Positions 51,642-60,239 of a stretch of DNA of 64,000 nt are shown here, in pieces; the stretch's first letter is position 1, and every line of letters begins with the position of its first letter. Source of the stretch: Alkalihalobacillus sp. YIM B00296 (GTDB lineage: Bacteria; Bacillota; Bacilli; Bacillales; Fictibacillaceae); assembly GCF_020179385.1 (NCBI RefSeq), contig NZ_JAIBLJ010000003.1, forward strand, positions 209,098 to 273,097, read 5' to 3'. The notes under the pieces were generated by a model. The model saw only the letters and a list, made by a program, of their open reading frames with translations. It was not told the DNA's origin and ran no database searches. The translations under genes were made by a program, and so were the position numbers.

Positions 51642-53048
51642 ATGGATGGAAATTGGCTGTCGATTATTCCTTTTTTGTTGGTAATCCCGATCGCAATGAT
51701 GACAAAGCAAGTATTGCCCGCCATATTGATTGGATTGATTTCAGGCGCTTATCTACTTAATCCAGCTCCGATCGGCGGAGTTGAAACGATGCTTCAATAC
51801 TTGGTAACCGCGCTAGTGGATGAAAATAATATCAAAATCATCGTTTTCCTCTATGTCTTTTCTGGACTTGTCGGTATGATCAAAGTTGCAGGCGGGATTA
51901 AAGGGTTTGTCGAAGCTGCTTCTGAAAGGGTTGATACAAAAAGGGAAGCTATACTTCTAACATATGTATCAACGATTGGAACATTCAGTGCACCAAGTTT
52001 TCGTTTCGTCACTATCGGTCCGATCATGAGGGCATTGTTGAAACGGGTGAACATGACGAAAAAAGAATTGGGATTCGTCATCGAGACGACAACTACACCG
52101 ATCATCGTGCTCATCCCGATTGCCACAGCCTTTGTCGGCTATATGGTTTCTGTCGTGGAACTTGGGCTTCACAACCAAAATCTGAAAGGTGATCCATACA
52201 GCCTTTTCATCCAAAGTATACCTTTCAACTTCTTCGCTATCGGAATCTTCCTTGTGGGGATTTATTTAAGCTTTTTCCATCATTCCTCAGAAGGGGAGCA
52301 GAAAGAACCTAGAGAGGAAGAATCCGACGAGGAGGATTGGCATAACTGCGATCCAGCCGTGTCTCTCGATTTACCATCCAAACCTTGGAATTTGCTGCTT
52401 CCATTAATTCTCATAATCGGCTTGACATTAATTTTAACATGGTGGGATGGATATCAGAAAGGATTTGATTTCTTTAAAGCATTCATCAAGGCAAATGTTT
52501 TGGATGCGATGGTGATCGCCTTGCTGATTACAACGTTTATCACGTTCATTTATTTCCTGTTTCAGAAATTCAAAATTAAAATGCTCATCGAAAGTTTCGT
52601 CTACGGTGGTAACAATTTGATGTCTGTCATACTGTTGCTATCGGTCATTTGGGGATTAGCATCTGTTACCGAGGATTTGGGCTTTTCTACATTTATCACA
52701 GATCATGCTGGGTGGATCCCTTCGATGTTCGTGCCGCCGATCTTATTTCTCTTCGGCTGTGCCGTTTCTTATTTTATCGGATCTGCATGGGGGACATGGG
52801 GAATTCTGATGCCGCTCGGTATATCGATGGCCGCGATTTCAGATGTTTCTTTGCCTCTAGTCATCGGCGCTGTCTTTGCAAGTGGTACGTTTGGCGCTTT
52901 CGCTTCACCACTGAGCGATGATATCAACACAGTAAGCCGGATCTTGAACCTCCAAGTGATGGAATACGCCCGTTTCAAACTGAAAGCAGCTTTGATCGCA
53001 GTCGCAATCTCAGCTGCCTTATACACAGGTATCACCTTTATCCTATAA
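51642..53048 (+). CDS. NhaC-family Na+/H+ antiporter-like transporter
   Basis: ATG 51642 follows AAGGTGAT; an open frame further up overlaps dat in antisense and is not coding. The 468-residue product has about eleven membrane helices with 'LLLPLILIIGLTLILTWWDG'-like mid-span and 'SAWGTWGILMPLGISMAAIS' near 385, a signature of NhaC/Na+-dependent exchangers ('GSAWGTWG'). A charged loop (EEESDEEDWHNCD) is in the middle. Substrate ion probably Na+; an organic-acid/Na+ exchange is also possible. Convergent with ypmR. Confidence 0.85.
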   Translation: MDGNWLSIIPFLLVIPIAMMTKQVLPAILIGLISGAYLLNPAPIGGVETMLQYLVTALVDENNIKIIVFLYVFSGLVGMIKVAGGIKGFVEAASERVDTKREAILLTYVSTIGTFSAPSFRFVTIGPIMRALLKRVNMTKKELGFVIETTTTPIIVLIPIATAFVGYMVSVVELGLHNQNLKGDPYSLFIQSIPFNFFAIGIFLVGIYLSFFHHSSEGEQKEPREEESDEEDWHNCDPAVSLDLPSKPWNLLLPLILIIGLTLILTWWDGYQKGFDFFKAFIKANVLDAMVIALLITTFITFIYFLFQKFKIKMLIESFVYGGNNLMSVILLLSVIWGLASVTEDLGFSTFITDHAGWIPSMFVPPILFLFGCAVSYFIGSAWGTWGILMPLGISMAAISDVSLPLVIGAVFASGTFGAFASPLSDDINTVSRILNLQVMEYARFKLKAALIAVAISAALYTGITFIL

Positions 53049-53055
53049 AGCAATG

Positions 53056-53931
53056 TCATTCATCATCTAAGACAAGGTAGTTTTGGATCCTTTCAGCAAT
53101 TTTCAAATACCCTTCATGGTTCGGATGAAGTTTATCATTGGCAAAGAGCCTTTCACTCCCATCCTCCAAAAAAAGGTCATTGATCGGGATATAGTTGGTA
53201 TTATTATTGATTTCAGCGACTGTCTGGGCTGTGGAGTTCCAGTCGTTGACCACCCCATCGATTTCTTTGATATCCTGGAAGAAGTTATGGAAAGGATTGA
53301 ACATGCTCACCAGGTAGATGTTTGCAGTTGGGTTCAATGTCCTGATCGTCTGTACGATGACGAAAAGGTTCCTTCTATATCTCTGCTGACCTGTTTCGAA
53401 CAGATCCATATTCAGACTGAAAAAGTTGTATTCTACAATGTTGAGGATATCATTCCCACCGATCGTAACGAATACATGGTCAGCCTCCCTGATATGGTCC
53501 TGGACATCCTCTTCCTCCATCTTAGCAGTGAGTTTATCACTCGGAAGACCATGGATGCCGAAATTTTTCAGACTGACCAGGTCATCGGAGTTTTCCTGGA
53601 TGTATCTGGCGACAGGGTTGATATAGCCCTCTTTCTGTTTGTCCCCAGAACCTTTCGTCAACGAATCGCCAAGCCCGACAATATGGATGTCTTCAATGAC
53701 TGTTTCTTCCACTGGATCATCTTTTGGCGTTTGATCATCTTTTGCATCCTCTTGCTCCTCTTCTCTCGGTGGAGGTTCCTTGACTTGATCATCCTTTTTC
53801 GGAATTTCCTCCTTGATTGAAGGGTTGATAACAGGGGTTGATGTAGGATTATCCCTGTTCAAAAATATGATCACACCAAAAACGATGACAAGTGGTATGA
53901 GGATGAACAATATCAATTGTTGTTTTTTCAT
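53056..53931 (-). CDS. ypmR: SGNH/GDSL hydrolase YpmR
   Basis: The 291-residue protein has an N-terminal membrane anchor ('LILFILIPLVIVFGVIIFL', about 6-24), a Pro/Glu/Asp-rich linker (about 35-80), and an SGNH hydrolase domain: block I 'IVGLGDSLTKGSGD' (Ser about 91), block III 'FVTIGGNDIL' (Asn), block V 'ANDKLHPNHEGY' (Asp-His). It should act outside the membrane as a lipase or esterase of lipid or cell-wall material. Matches B. subtilis YpmR. Starts after AGAGGGG. Confidence 0.88.
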   Translation of the reverse strand: MKKQQLILFILIPLVIVFGVIIFLNRDNPTSTPVINPSIKEEIPKKDDQVKEPPPREEEQEDAKDDQTPKDDPVEETVIEDIHIVGLGDSLTKGSGDKQKEGYINPVARYIQENSDDLVSLKNFGIHGLPSDKLTAKMEEEDVQDHIREADHVFVTIGGNDILNIVEYNFFSLNMDLFETGQQRYRRNLFVIVQTIRTLNPTANIYLVSMFNPFHNFFQDIKEIDGVVNDWNSTAQTVAEINNNTNYIPINDLFLEDGSERLFANDKLHPNHEGYLKIAERIQNYLVLDDE

Positions 53932-54171
53932 GTTATCCCCTCTATCGAAACAGTTTTATATCTAAAGTAAGTGGTTTGTGAAATCCCTTTTTAACATAGA
54001 TCAAAAATATTGTATTTTACATTCTAAGTATATCGGGTATATACCCTTATATCTATTGTAATATACAAATCGACAAAAATTGCAAATAAGTTGCAAACAT
54101 AGAACGCCATTGATAAGGTTTAAAAATAACGACTTTCAAAAAATTTTCTTACATTTACAGGAGGGATCGCC

Positions 54172-54468
54172 GTGGAATTTTCCATAACAAAGCCTGCAAT
54201 CAAATGGTTTATAAAAGAACTTGATCTTTCAGAAGGCGACAATGTCCGATTCTTCGCTCGTGTAGGTGGATGCAGCACTGTTCAGTCTGGCTATTCACTT
54301 GGGATATCTAAAGAAGAACCGATGGAAGCTGGGAAGACGTTCGAATCGGAGGGCATCACGTTTTTTATCGAAAATAAGGATCTCTGGTATTTCAACGATC
54401 ATGACTTGAAAATCAAGTATAGTAAAAAATATGATGAAATATCATATGATTATTCCGAAAACGAATAG
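54172..54468 (+). CDS. yneR: YneR, HesB/IscA-like domain protein
   Basis: The 98-residue protein starts at GTG 54172, eight bases after AGGAGGG. The HesB fold is visible ('KPAIKWFIKELDLSEGDNVR', 'FFARVGGCSTVQSGYSLGIS'), but only one Cys remains (CS-T), so it does not have the three Cys of IscA scaffolds. B. subtilis YneR is the match. Function unknown, perhaps Fe-S or metal sensing. Confidence 0.82.
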   Translation: MEFSITKPAIKWFIKELDLSEGDNVRFFARVGGCSTVQSGYSLGISKEEPMEAGKTFESEGITFFIENKDLWYFNDHDLKIKYSKKYDEISYDYSENE

Positions 54469-54539
54469 ATGACCAAGAACGCCCAATCCATTCGACCAAG
54501 GAGTTTTTCTTTCTCTTGGGCTATGGTGATTCCAGAGCG

Positions 54540-54612
54540 AATGTGGAGGTTGACAGCCTCCTCAGCTCGTTCCTAGCTTGAGGGGCCTCGCTTAGCATGC
54601 TTTCCCGCAGGA
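54540..54612. repeat. Copy of dispersed repeat family B
   Basis: GACAGCCTCCTCAGCTCGTT, GAGGGGCCTCGCTTAGCATG, CTTTCCCGCAGGAGTCTCG; see 37600-37692. Confidence 0.6.
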
Positions 54613-54698
54613 GTCTCGTATATTTACAGTTTTCATTTCCTTATCACCATTCAATTATCAAGAACTTTTAGAAAACAGCCTTTATTAATATAGACCTT

Positions 54699-55004
54699 TT
54701 AGTCATCAAGCTTGAACCGCTCGATGTGCTCTAGTTGGTTTTCTGCTTTTAGAATCCTCAGCTGCCTGTCACCAAAGAGATCATAATGCGGAAAATCGTC
54801 CCGATGATCGATCCATCCAGGTTGTAAGCCATGACGCCGTCCCCAAGCGATGAGCTTCCCGATATTGCAGCATGCCACCTTTGTGACAGTATTGCAATCC
54901 GGGAAACGCTCATCTATCCAATAATGGGTCAGATAGGCGATTTCATTCTGTAGTGCTTTCTGTTTCCAAGCTTCCAGTTCTTTTCGTCTGATCCCAAAAG
55001 CCAT
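54699..55004 (-). CDS. yneQ: YneQ
   Basis: A 101-residue protein (MAFGIRRKELEAWKQKALQN) with Trp/His-rich 'HYWIDERFPDCNTVTKVACC' and 'GWIDHRDDFPHYDLFGDRQL'. It matches B. subtilis YneQ in length and in place between yneR and yneP. The C/H/D residues could bind metal; function unknown. AAGGAG is 13 bases before ATG, longer than usual. Confidence 0.8.
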   Translation of the reverse strand: MAFGIRRKELEAWKQKALQNEIAYLTHYWIDERFPDCNTVTKVACCNIGKLIAWGRRHGLQPGWIDHRDDFPHYDLFGDRQLRILKAENQLEHIERFKLDD

Positions 55005-55023
55005 GACTGAATTCCAGCTCCTT

Positions 55024-55470
55024 TTAACCTTCCTTTATTGCCTTCTTGTATGATCCCAATGCATTTTGATATGCATCATGCCAAAGAGGGAGGACTTTTT
55101 TCATTCTGACCGGTTTGAAAGTTTCTTTATTGACGAGGACATGTGTAGACGTCCCCGATATACATAGCTCATCTTTTTCATTATAGATTCCGTAACCATA
55201 GACGGATCGAATACCATTGTAGTTTTCGAGCCAAGTCCGGATCTCAGCTGTCTCTCCATATCTGAACGGCCGTTTATAAGAAATTGTAATATCCGTTACT
55301 GGAGCTAAAAATCCATCTTCTTCCATTTGGGCATAGCTGAATCCGAGATCTTTGATGAATTGGGCCCTACCCACTTCGAACCAAATAAGATAGGTGGCAT
55401 GATGGACAACACCCATCTGATCAGTTTCTGCGTATCTTACCTCAACTTGAGTCTGTGATTGATGCATCAT
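55024..55470 (-). CDS. yneP: Acyl-CoA thioesterase YneP (hot-dog fold)
   Basis: The 148-residue hot-dog protein has the YbgC/4HBT signature 'VEVRYAETDQMGVVHHATYL' with the catalytic Asp in ETDQMGVVHH (about 15-24). It cleaves acyl-CoA of unknown chain length in the cytosol. Order yneR-yneQ-yneP matches B. subtilis; it follows the tandem AAA gene by 9 bp. AGGGGG precedes the ATG. Confidence 0.88.
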   Translation of the reverse strand: MMHQSQTQVEVRYAETDQMGVVHHATYLIWFEVGRAQFIKDLGFSYAQMEEDGFLAPVTDITISYKRPFRYGETAEIRTWLENYNGIRSVYGYGIYNEKDELCISGTSTHVLVNKETFKPVRMKKVLPLWHDAYQNALGSYKKAIKEG

Positions 55471-55479
55471 TACTTCCCC

Positions 55480-57822
55480 CTATTTGTATTCTGAAACGGC
55501 CGCTTCGAAATCCTTTTTCGTAAGTACCGTCAATACGTTTTCATCACTTGTCATTGACTTATCATTCATGATCCTTTCTGCATGCTGCTGGATGGTTGTT
55601 TCAATAAGATCGGTGGCGAATCTTCCATTTCCGTCGATCTTGACTTCCGGCAATCGTTCCTTTAAAAACGCTTCAGATTGTGCATCCCACTTATATCCGT
55701 ATTTTGCAGAATGGCGTTTCATGATTTCAATCAATTCATCAATGGTGTAATCTTCAAAATAGAAAAATTTTTTGAAACGTGAAGACAATCCAGGATTACT
55801 GTTGAGCAGTTGCTCCGTTTCTTTAGGGTACCCCGCTAAAACGACAACCAGGTTTTCATTGTGCTTCGTCATTTCCTCCACAAGCGTATTGATCGCTTCT
55901 TTACCGAAATCCATCCCCTGACCGGTGTACAACGAATAGGCTTCATCGATGAAAAGGACACCTCCTAAGGCTTCACGCACTTTTCTTTTCGTCTTGAGAG
56001 CGGTTTGGCCAGTGTATCCAGCTACGAGATCCGAGCGTCCTGCAACGACAAGATGCCCTCTTTTCAAGAAGCCTTTCTTTTTTAAAAGGTTCGCATAGAT
56101 CGAAGCAATAGTTGTTTTTCCAGTCCCTGGATTACCGACGAATACAGAGTGGAGCTGGATTGGTACTGGTGGAAGTTTCAGATCCCGGCGTTTTTGCTGT
56201 ACTTCGATAAATGAACTCAGTGTCTTCATTTCTTGTTTGATTTCGGCTAGTCCGACGAGTTCAGATAGCTGATCATCTGGATCCTCATAAAAGGAAGGCG
56301 TATCGATTTGTACGTCTTCCTCTTTTATTTGTGTATAATCTTCCACCGTCGCATCTTGATCAGATGAAATATTTGCACCTTTATGAAAAATGACATCCAG
56401 TACAAGATCCCTGACCGTCCTCGCATTCCCGAATGTGTCATCCACACGTGCCTGGTCGATCTTTTCGTCCATCCGGGTGAGTGCCGCTTGTGTAAACGTA
56501 TAATCGTTCTCGAAGGCTACTTTCTCAGCGATCCTTAAAAGTTCGCGGTTGCTGTAATCCGGAAGGTAGATATGATTGCTCTCCGGAAAACGGCTCCGCA
56601 GGCCTGGATTTGAATGGAGAAACTGCCTCATCTCTTCGGGGTATCCCGCTAATATGACAGCGAACTTCCCTGCGTATTCACCGCTTGTCATTGCCGATAC
56701 GAGTGTGTCGATCGCCGTTTGACCGTAATCGTTGCCTGAAGCACCCGCACGCTTCAGGCTGTATGCTTCATCGATGAACAGCACACCCCCTGACGCCCGC
56801 TGGATCATTTTCATCGTATTTTCTTCGGTTTGACCGACATAGGCTCCAACAAGCTGGGAGCGATCAGCCTCGACAACTTCACTTTTCGGAAGCATTCCCA
56901 AATCATAGTAAAGCTTTGCAAGTAATCGGGCGATCGTCGTCTTCCCTGTCCCCGGCTGGCCGGTAAGAACCATATTCAAGCTTAATTCATCTTTCATGTG
57001 AAAGCCTTGCTGCTGTCGTTGTTTTTGAAATTGCAAGAATCTGTAGAGCTTGTGTACCCGCTCTTTCACATCTTCCATCCCGATCATTTCGTTCAACTGC
57101 ATGAGGGCACTGCAATGATCCTTCTCCGACGAATCTTCCTCAAGCCACCTTTCTTTTACCGTCAGAATATCGCTGATAAGCTGTTTCATCTCATTTTGCA
57201 GAGCAGACGGATGAAACGAACCTGACAAGGAAGAACGGTATTCTCCAGCTACAACGATCAGGCGATCAATCGCCGCAAACAGATCATCTGCTTCCTGCTT
57301 TTTTTGTTGGGCGGCATCCAGCTTCGCTTTGTCCCCAAGTACCTTTGCAGCCTGGATGCTTTTGTGAAACAGGCCGTTGATTCGCTCTTCTTTTTCCAAA
57401 ACGCTTTTTGCCGTCTCAATCGAGTCATCTGCCGCTTTTCGCTTTGCGGGGACATTGTCCGTTTCCCTGATTCTTGGGAATTGCAGCAAATCAATCCATT
57501 CCCCTATTTCAACGGTTGCTGTCTTAATACTGATTTCATTGACAAGCCGGTCTTCTCGTGTGTATGTTTCCGCTTGCTCGATTCTTTGTTTCATCGCATC
57601 ATCCATTAGTCCTGTCCGGTCCATTCTCACCTTTACGATCATGGCGTTCAATTGACCGATCAGTATCGAAGTCTCTTCAGAGGCTTCATCAGCATGATGC
57701 TTTTCCACGAGCTGCAGCTTCTTCAAAAGGTCGATTTCCGCGTTCTGCGAAAACTCTTTTCCGCTATTGAGTTCATCTATTTGTTTGCTGATATCATCAA
57801 TTTCATTTCGATTCGCATTCAT
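55480..57822 (-). CDS. SpoVK-like ATPase with two CbxX/CfqX AAA+ domains
   Basis: The 780-residue protein has an N-terminal helical region (about 1-235) and two AAA+ modules. Module 1 (about 245-495): Walker A 'LTGQPGTGKTTIARLL', pore-type 'VGAYVGQTEENT', Walker B 'GGVLFIDEAYSLK', arginine finger 'LRSRFPESN'. Module 2 (about 515-775): 'VGNPGTGKTTIASIY', 'VAGYTGQTALKT', 'GGVLFIDEAYSLY', 'LSSRFKKFF'. B. subtilis SpoVK has 322 residues and only one module. Both Walker sets look active, so it is an unusual tandem ATPase, probably a hexameric protein remodeller. It lies directly before yneP. Family link to SpoVK is by AAA type; sporulation role is inferred. Confidence 0.85.
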   Translation of the reverse strand: MNANRNEIDDISKQIDELNSGKEFSQNAEIDLLKKLQLVEKHHADEASEETSILIGQLNAMIVKVRMDRTGLMDDAMKQRIEQAETYTREDRLVNEISIKTATVEIGEWIDLLQFPRIRETDNVPAKRKAADDSIETAKSVLEKEERINGLFHKSIQAAKVLGDKAKLDAAQQKKQEADDLFAAIDRLIVVAGEYRSSLSGSFHPSALQNEMKQLISDILTVKERWLEEDSSEKDHCSALMQLNEMIGMEDVKERVHKLYRFLQFQKQRQQQGFHMKDELSLNMVLTGQPGTGKTTIARLLAKLYYDLGMLPKSEVVEADRSQLVGAYVGQTEENTMKMIQRASGGVLFIDEAYSLKRAGASGNDYGQTAIDTLVSAMTSGEYAGKFAVILAGYPEEMRQFLHSNPGLRSRFPESNHIYLPDYSNRELLRIAEKVAFENDYTFTQAALTRMDEKIDQARVDDTFGNARTVRDLVLDVIFHKGANISSDQDATVEDYTQIKEEDVQIDTPSFYEDPDDQLSELVGLAEIKQEMKTLSSFIEVQQKRRDLKLPPVPIQLHSVFVGNPGTGKTTIASIYANLLKKKGFLKRGHLVVAGRSDLVAGYTGQTALKTKRKVREALGGVLFIDEAYSLYTGQGMDFGKEAINTLVEEMTKHNENLVVVLAGYPKETEQLLNSNPGLSSRFKKFFYFEDYTIDELIEIMKRHSAKYGYKWDAQSEAFLKERLPEVKIDGNGRFATDLIETTIQQHAERIMNDKSMTSDENVLTVLTKKDFEAAVSEYK

Positions 57823-57912
57823 TTTACTTCACCACCTGAAAACATACCAAATCCATCCTATTATATCATATAGGTCGTGGGTTCTTCCTGCTGCGCACTT
57901 ACGGTCCCATTG

Positions 57913-57942
57913 AAAAAGCCATCACGCTCGGTGATAGCTTTT
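57913..57942 (-). terminator. Terminator of the next gene on the minus strand
   Basis: AAAAGCTATCACCGAGCGTGAT on the minus strand folds with GGCTTTTT; stem AAAAGCYATCAC. Confidence 0.75.
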
Positions 57943-57949
57943 GCTTGTG

Positions 57950-58615
57950 TTATGAAGTTTGCAGCATGATCGGTGTTATGTTTTCAACCGATAATTCACA
58001 TGCCTCTTTCAAGTTGTTCCAGTACCGGACGACCGATTCATCTTCCTCTTCCATCATGCCGAGCTCCAACCATCCAAGCTCCTCCGATAGGCGTACAGAT
58101 GAACCGATCCATACTTTCTTGTTCCCGATAGATATATGAAATGGATTTTCAAAGCGGAATGGCAGATAAATTCCTGTGTCGTTCGGATGTAAGATGATAT
58201 GTTGATAGATCGTACCTTTCGTAAGTTTTGCGTAAAGCAGAAGGACACCATCATTCTTCGCGGTTTTCTTCCTGAAATTTTGTAAAGTCAGCATATCGCC
58301 TAACTCGATCGTTTTTATCGGTGTATCCCAATTAAGCTGTTCTTTAAATGGGATGAGATGTCCTAACCGTTGCATATGTATCTCAAGTTTACGGTAAAAA
58401 GGATCTTTATCTTCTTTATTTCGTGATACATCTAGTGGTTGTATCATTGCTTGGACTGTCATTACATCCACTCCTCCCCAATCGTTCTTAATAATTTTCG
58501 TATAGGGGCCACTTTTAACGTCGGCTTTTTCGACATTTTTTTCATTATGGAACCAGAAACCATAGGAAATAAATCCTTTTTCAGTAGATTTTGAGATATA
58601 TCCTTTTGTTAACAT
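57950..58615 (-). CDS. Uncharacterised 221-residue protein
   Basis: I do not recognise the family. From the ATG at 58615 (MLTKGYISKSTEKGF) it is a soluble protein rich in strands, with 'IIKNDWGGVDVMTVQAMIQ' and 'GTIYQHIILHPNDTGIYLPF' in the middle and a helix-rich acidic end ('EEDESVVRYWNNLKEACELS'). No RBS fits any of the ATGs at 58615, 58636 or 58687; the last would overlap the start of the divergent DUF2935 gene. The own terminator supports a real gene. Confidence 0.5.
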   Translation of the reverse strand: MLTKGYISKSTEKGFISYGFWFHNEKNVEKADVKSGPYTKIIKNDWGGVDVMTVQAMIQPLDVSRNKEDKDPFYRKLEIHMQRLGHLIPFKEQLNWDTPIKTIELGDMLTLQNFRKKTAKNDGVLLLYAKLTKGTIYQHIILHPNDTGIYLPFRFENPFHISIGNKKVWIGSSVRLSEELGWLELGMMEEEDESVVRYWNNLKEACELSVENITPIMLQTS

Positions 58616-58697
58616 AATTTTTCGTCCCAAATACATATCATGATAAGGGAGAAGTTGTTTTTTGAGGATAATTGAAACTTCTATCAAGGGGGGACCA

Positions 58698-59514
58698 ATG
58701 GCACAGAAAATTTCAGTGTGGGAAGAACACGCATTTTGGTTGGAAATATTAGGTGACCATGCTCATTTTATACGAGATTACTTATCTCCTGCCGAACGTA
58801 AGTGGGTCGAGCTTGCAGATCAGTATATTCAAGCATTCAACCATCTAAGACAGAAACTGCAACTTATAAACCGGAATCAACCACCATCTTCGACCGCCAT
58901 GATTGAAATGGCAAAGGAAATTCAGCTAGTGGCAGAAGGATATTATAAGTTTGAAGGCTATATGCAAAAGTTGCGGATCTTGAACCAGGTAAACTTGAAT
59001 CTTACACCAACCTACTTGAACGGAACCTTAAATGAAAACCAAGAGTATCTCCGTTTACTCATGTTCCATTCACGGAAAAAATGCGGAAGAGCTGTCACTT
59101 GTTGATTTACTGGATCTTTGGTTGGAAGATCAATTGGGGCACACATTATTGTTGATTAATTCATTGGATCCAATAGAAGCACGATTACGAAATGAAGCTG
59201 AAAAATTCTCGATTGTGTTCCGGTCTCTTATGTTGAAGAATGAAGTGATCAAAGGGTACTTACGATTCATTCATGCTGGATTTCCCGGACAAAGGGAATT
59301 AGCAAAAGAGTCTGCTGAAGCTGTCTATGGGTTTTCACAATTGGTCGAAAGAGTGGTTGATTTATATAAGAATGATAAAGTATTCAACAGAGTAACGCTG
59401 CGTTTTTTACAGCACCACTTTCCTGAATCATGTTACTTTCTGAGAAAATTATATAACTATACACCTGATTTATTTCAAGAGCCTAATTGCCAGTTAACAA
59501 CATATAGGATATAA
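58698..59514 (+). pseudogene. DUF2935-family gene split by a one-base insertion
   Basis: ATG 58698 follows AAGGGGGG. The first frame (MAQKISVWEEHAFWLEI) has the DUF2935 pattern 'HAFWLEILGDHAHFIRDYL' and runs to a stop after 59105. At A6 (59076-59081) the frame breaks: removing one A gives FHSRKNAEELSLVDLL and the frame continues without stop to 59514 with a second DUF2935 unit ('QLGHTLLLINSLDPIEARLR'). The product of the whole would be 271 residues, normal for this ferritin-like two-repeat family. Could be a real frameshift, a sequencing error in a homopolymer or slippage. Confidence 0.75.
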
Positions 59515-59558
59515 AGGGTGAACTCAAAGCGAGAAATGCGAACGAGTCACCCTTTTTT
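59515..59558 (+). terminator. Terminator of the DUF2935 gene
   Basis: GGGTGAACTC and GAGTCACCC then T6; stem with one bulge. Confidence 0.8.
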
Positions 59559-59636
59559 AAGTTCCAATTTGCGCGGGGCCTACTATCGGAGGAGATGATC
59601 TTTAAAAGAGTTCTATCATAGGCAAGAGTACAACAC

Positions 59637-59697
59637 ATACCGATCCCAAAACGTAAAAACTTTGACGTCAGACGTTTCAGGATTCGGTATGGTTACG
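59637..59697. other. Long imperfect hairpin in the gap before sspN
   Basis: CATACCGATCCCAAAACGT and ACGTTTCAGGATTCGGTATG pair with two bulges around a loop containing GACGTC. It is about 60 bp long and lies in 59559-59774, where no gene is seen. It has no T-run, so it is not a simple terminator. Confidence 0.5.
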
Positions 59698-59774
59698 GAT
59701 CTTACTTATGTGAATTCAGGCAAGTAAAAATGGTATCCGGTCTAATCAAAGGACTTAAGAGACATCGGATTCTG

Positions 59775-59915
59775 TCAGCCCTTCGGAGGGACATAGTCAG
59801 GTTTCTCATCTGATTTGTTGCTCATTTGTTCCCCTTTATTTCCTCCTGCTTTTCTTGGTTGTGTTCCTAGATGGTTCGGAACAAAATCTGCAGGATGACG
59901 TTTCGGATTGCTCAT
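59775..59915 (-). CDS. sspN: Small acid-soluble spore protein SspN
   Basis: ATG 59915 follows GGGAGG. The 46-residue product starts MSNPKRHPADFVPNHLGTQP and has 'KAGGNKGEQMSNKSDEKP'. 'HLGT.P...NKGE.M' matches B. subtilis SspN, which is found next to citB in the same region. It is a minor spore-core protein made in the forespore under sigma-G. Confidence 0.85.
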   Translation of the reverse strand: MSNPKRHPADFVPNHLGTQPRKAGGNKGEQMSNKSDEKPDYVPPKG

Positions 59916-59978
59916 AGATCCAGCCTCCCTTCGTCATTAGCTTGTCCAACTTCAGCGTGGAATATGGGCCTACAAAAG

Positions 59979-60004
59979 AAAAAAGCAGGACATGTCCTAC
60001 TTTT
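59979..60004 (-). terminator. Terminator of the Fbp gene
   Basis: GTAGGACATGTCCTGC on the minus strand (palindromic stem AGGACATGTCCT) followed by T6. Confidence 0.8.
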
Positions 60005-60132
60005 CATCTGTTTTTCAAATGTCTGTTTTCAAGCTTGATTTCAAGGCGCTCCATTGCCTCTTGATCTTTCAGAAGCTCTTGCTTGTTCGAATTCACAAGT
60101 TCCTTGAATGACTGCTTATTGCTCTTCCGCAT
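60004..60132 (-). CDS. Fur-regulated basic protein (Fbp-like)
   Basis: ATG 60132 follows GGAGGG. The 42-residue product MRKSNKQSFKELVNSNKQEL ... MERLEIKLENRHLKNR matches the FbpA/FbpB pattern (basic, 'SFxELVxxNKxxLLxDxExMExIExxxExRH'). In B. subtilis these peptides help the sRNA FsrA repress iron-using enzymes, including aconitase. Here the gene lies close to acnA, which is suggestive. I see no clear Fur box upstream (only a weak TGATACAATTATTC), so iron control is unproven. Confidence 0.8.
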   Translation of the reverse strand: MRKSNKQSFKELVNSNKQELLKDQEAMERLEIKLENRHLKNR

Positions 60133-60239
60133 ATGTACCCTCCTCGCACAAAATCCTGTTGATACAATTATTCCCGGGTACTTACCGTTTTATTCCAATT
60201 ATCTGAAAGTTTTTAAATTTGCCCGTTTGAGTTTAACAT

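Noticed and set aside
53083-53820. 245-codon open frame on the plus strand
   Set aside because: Antisense to ypmR, whose SGNH motifs are complete; the plus frame has no RBS or domain.
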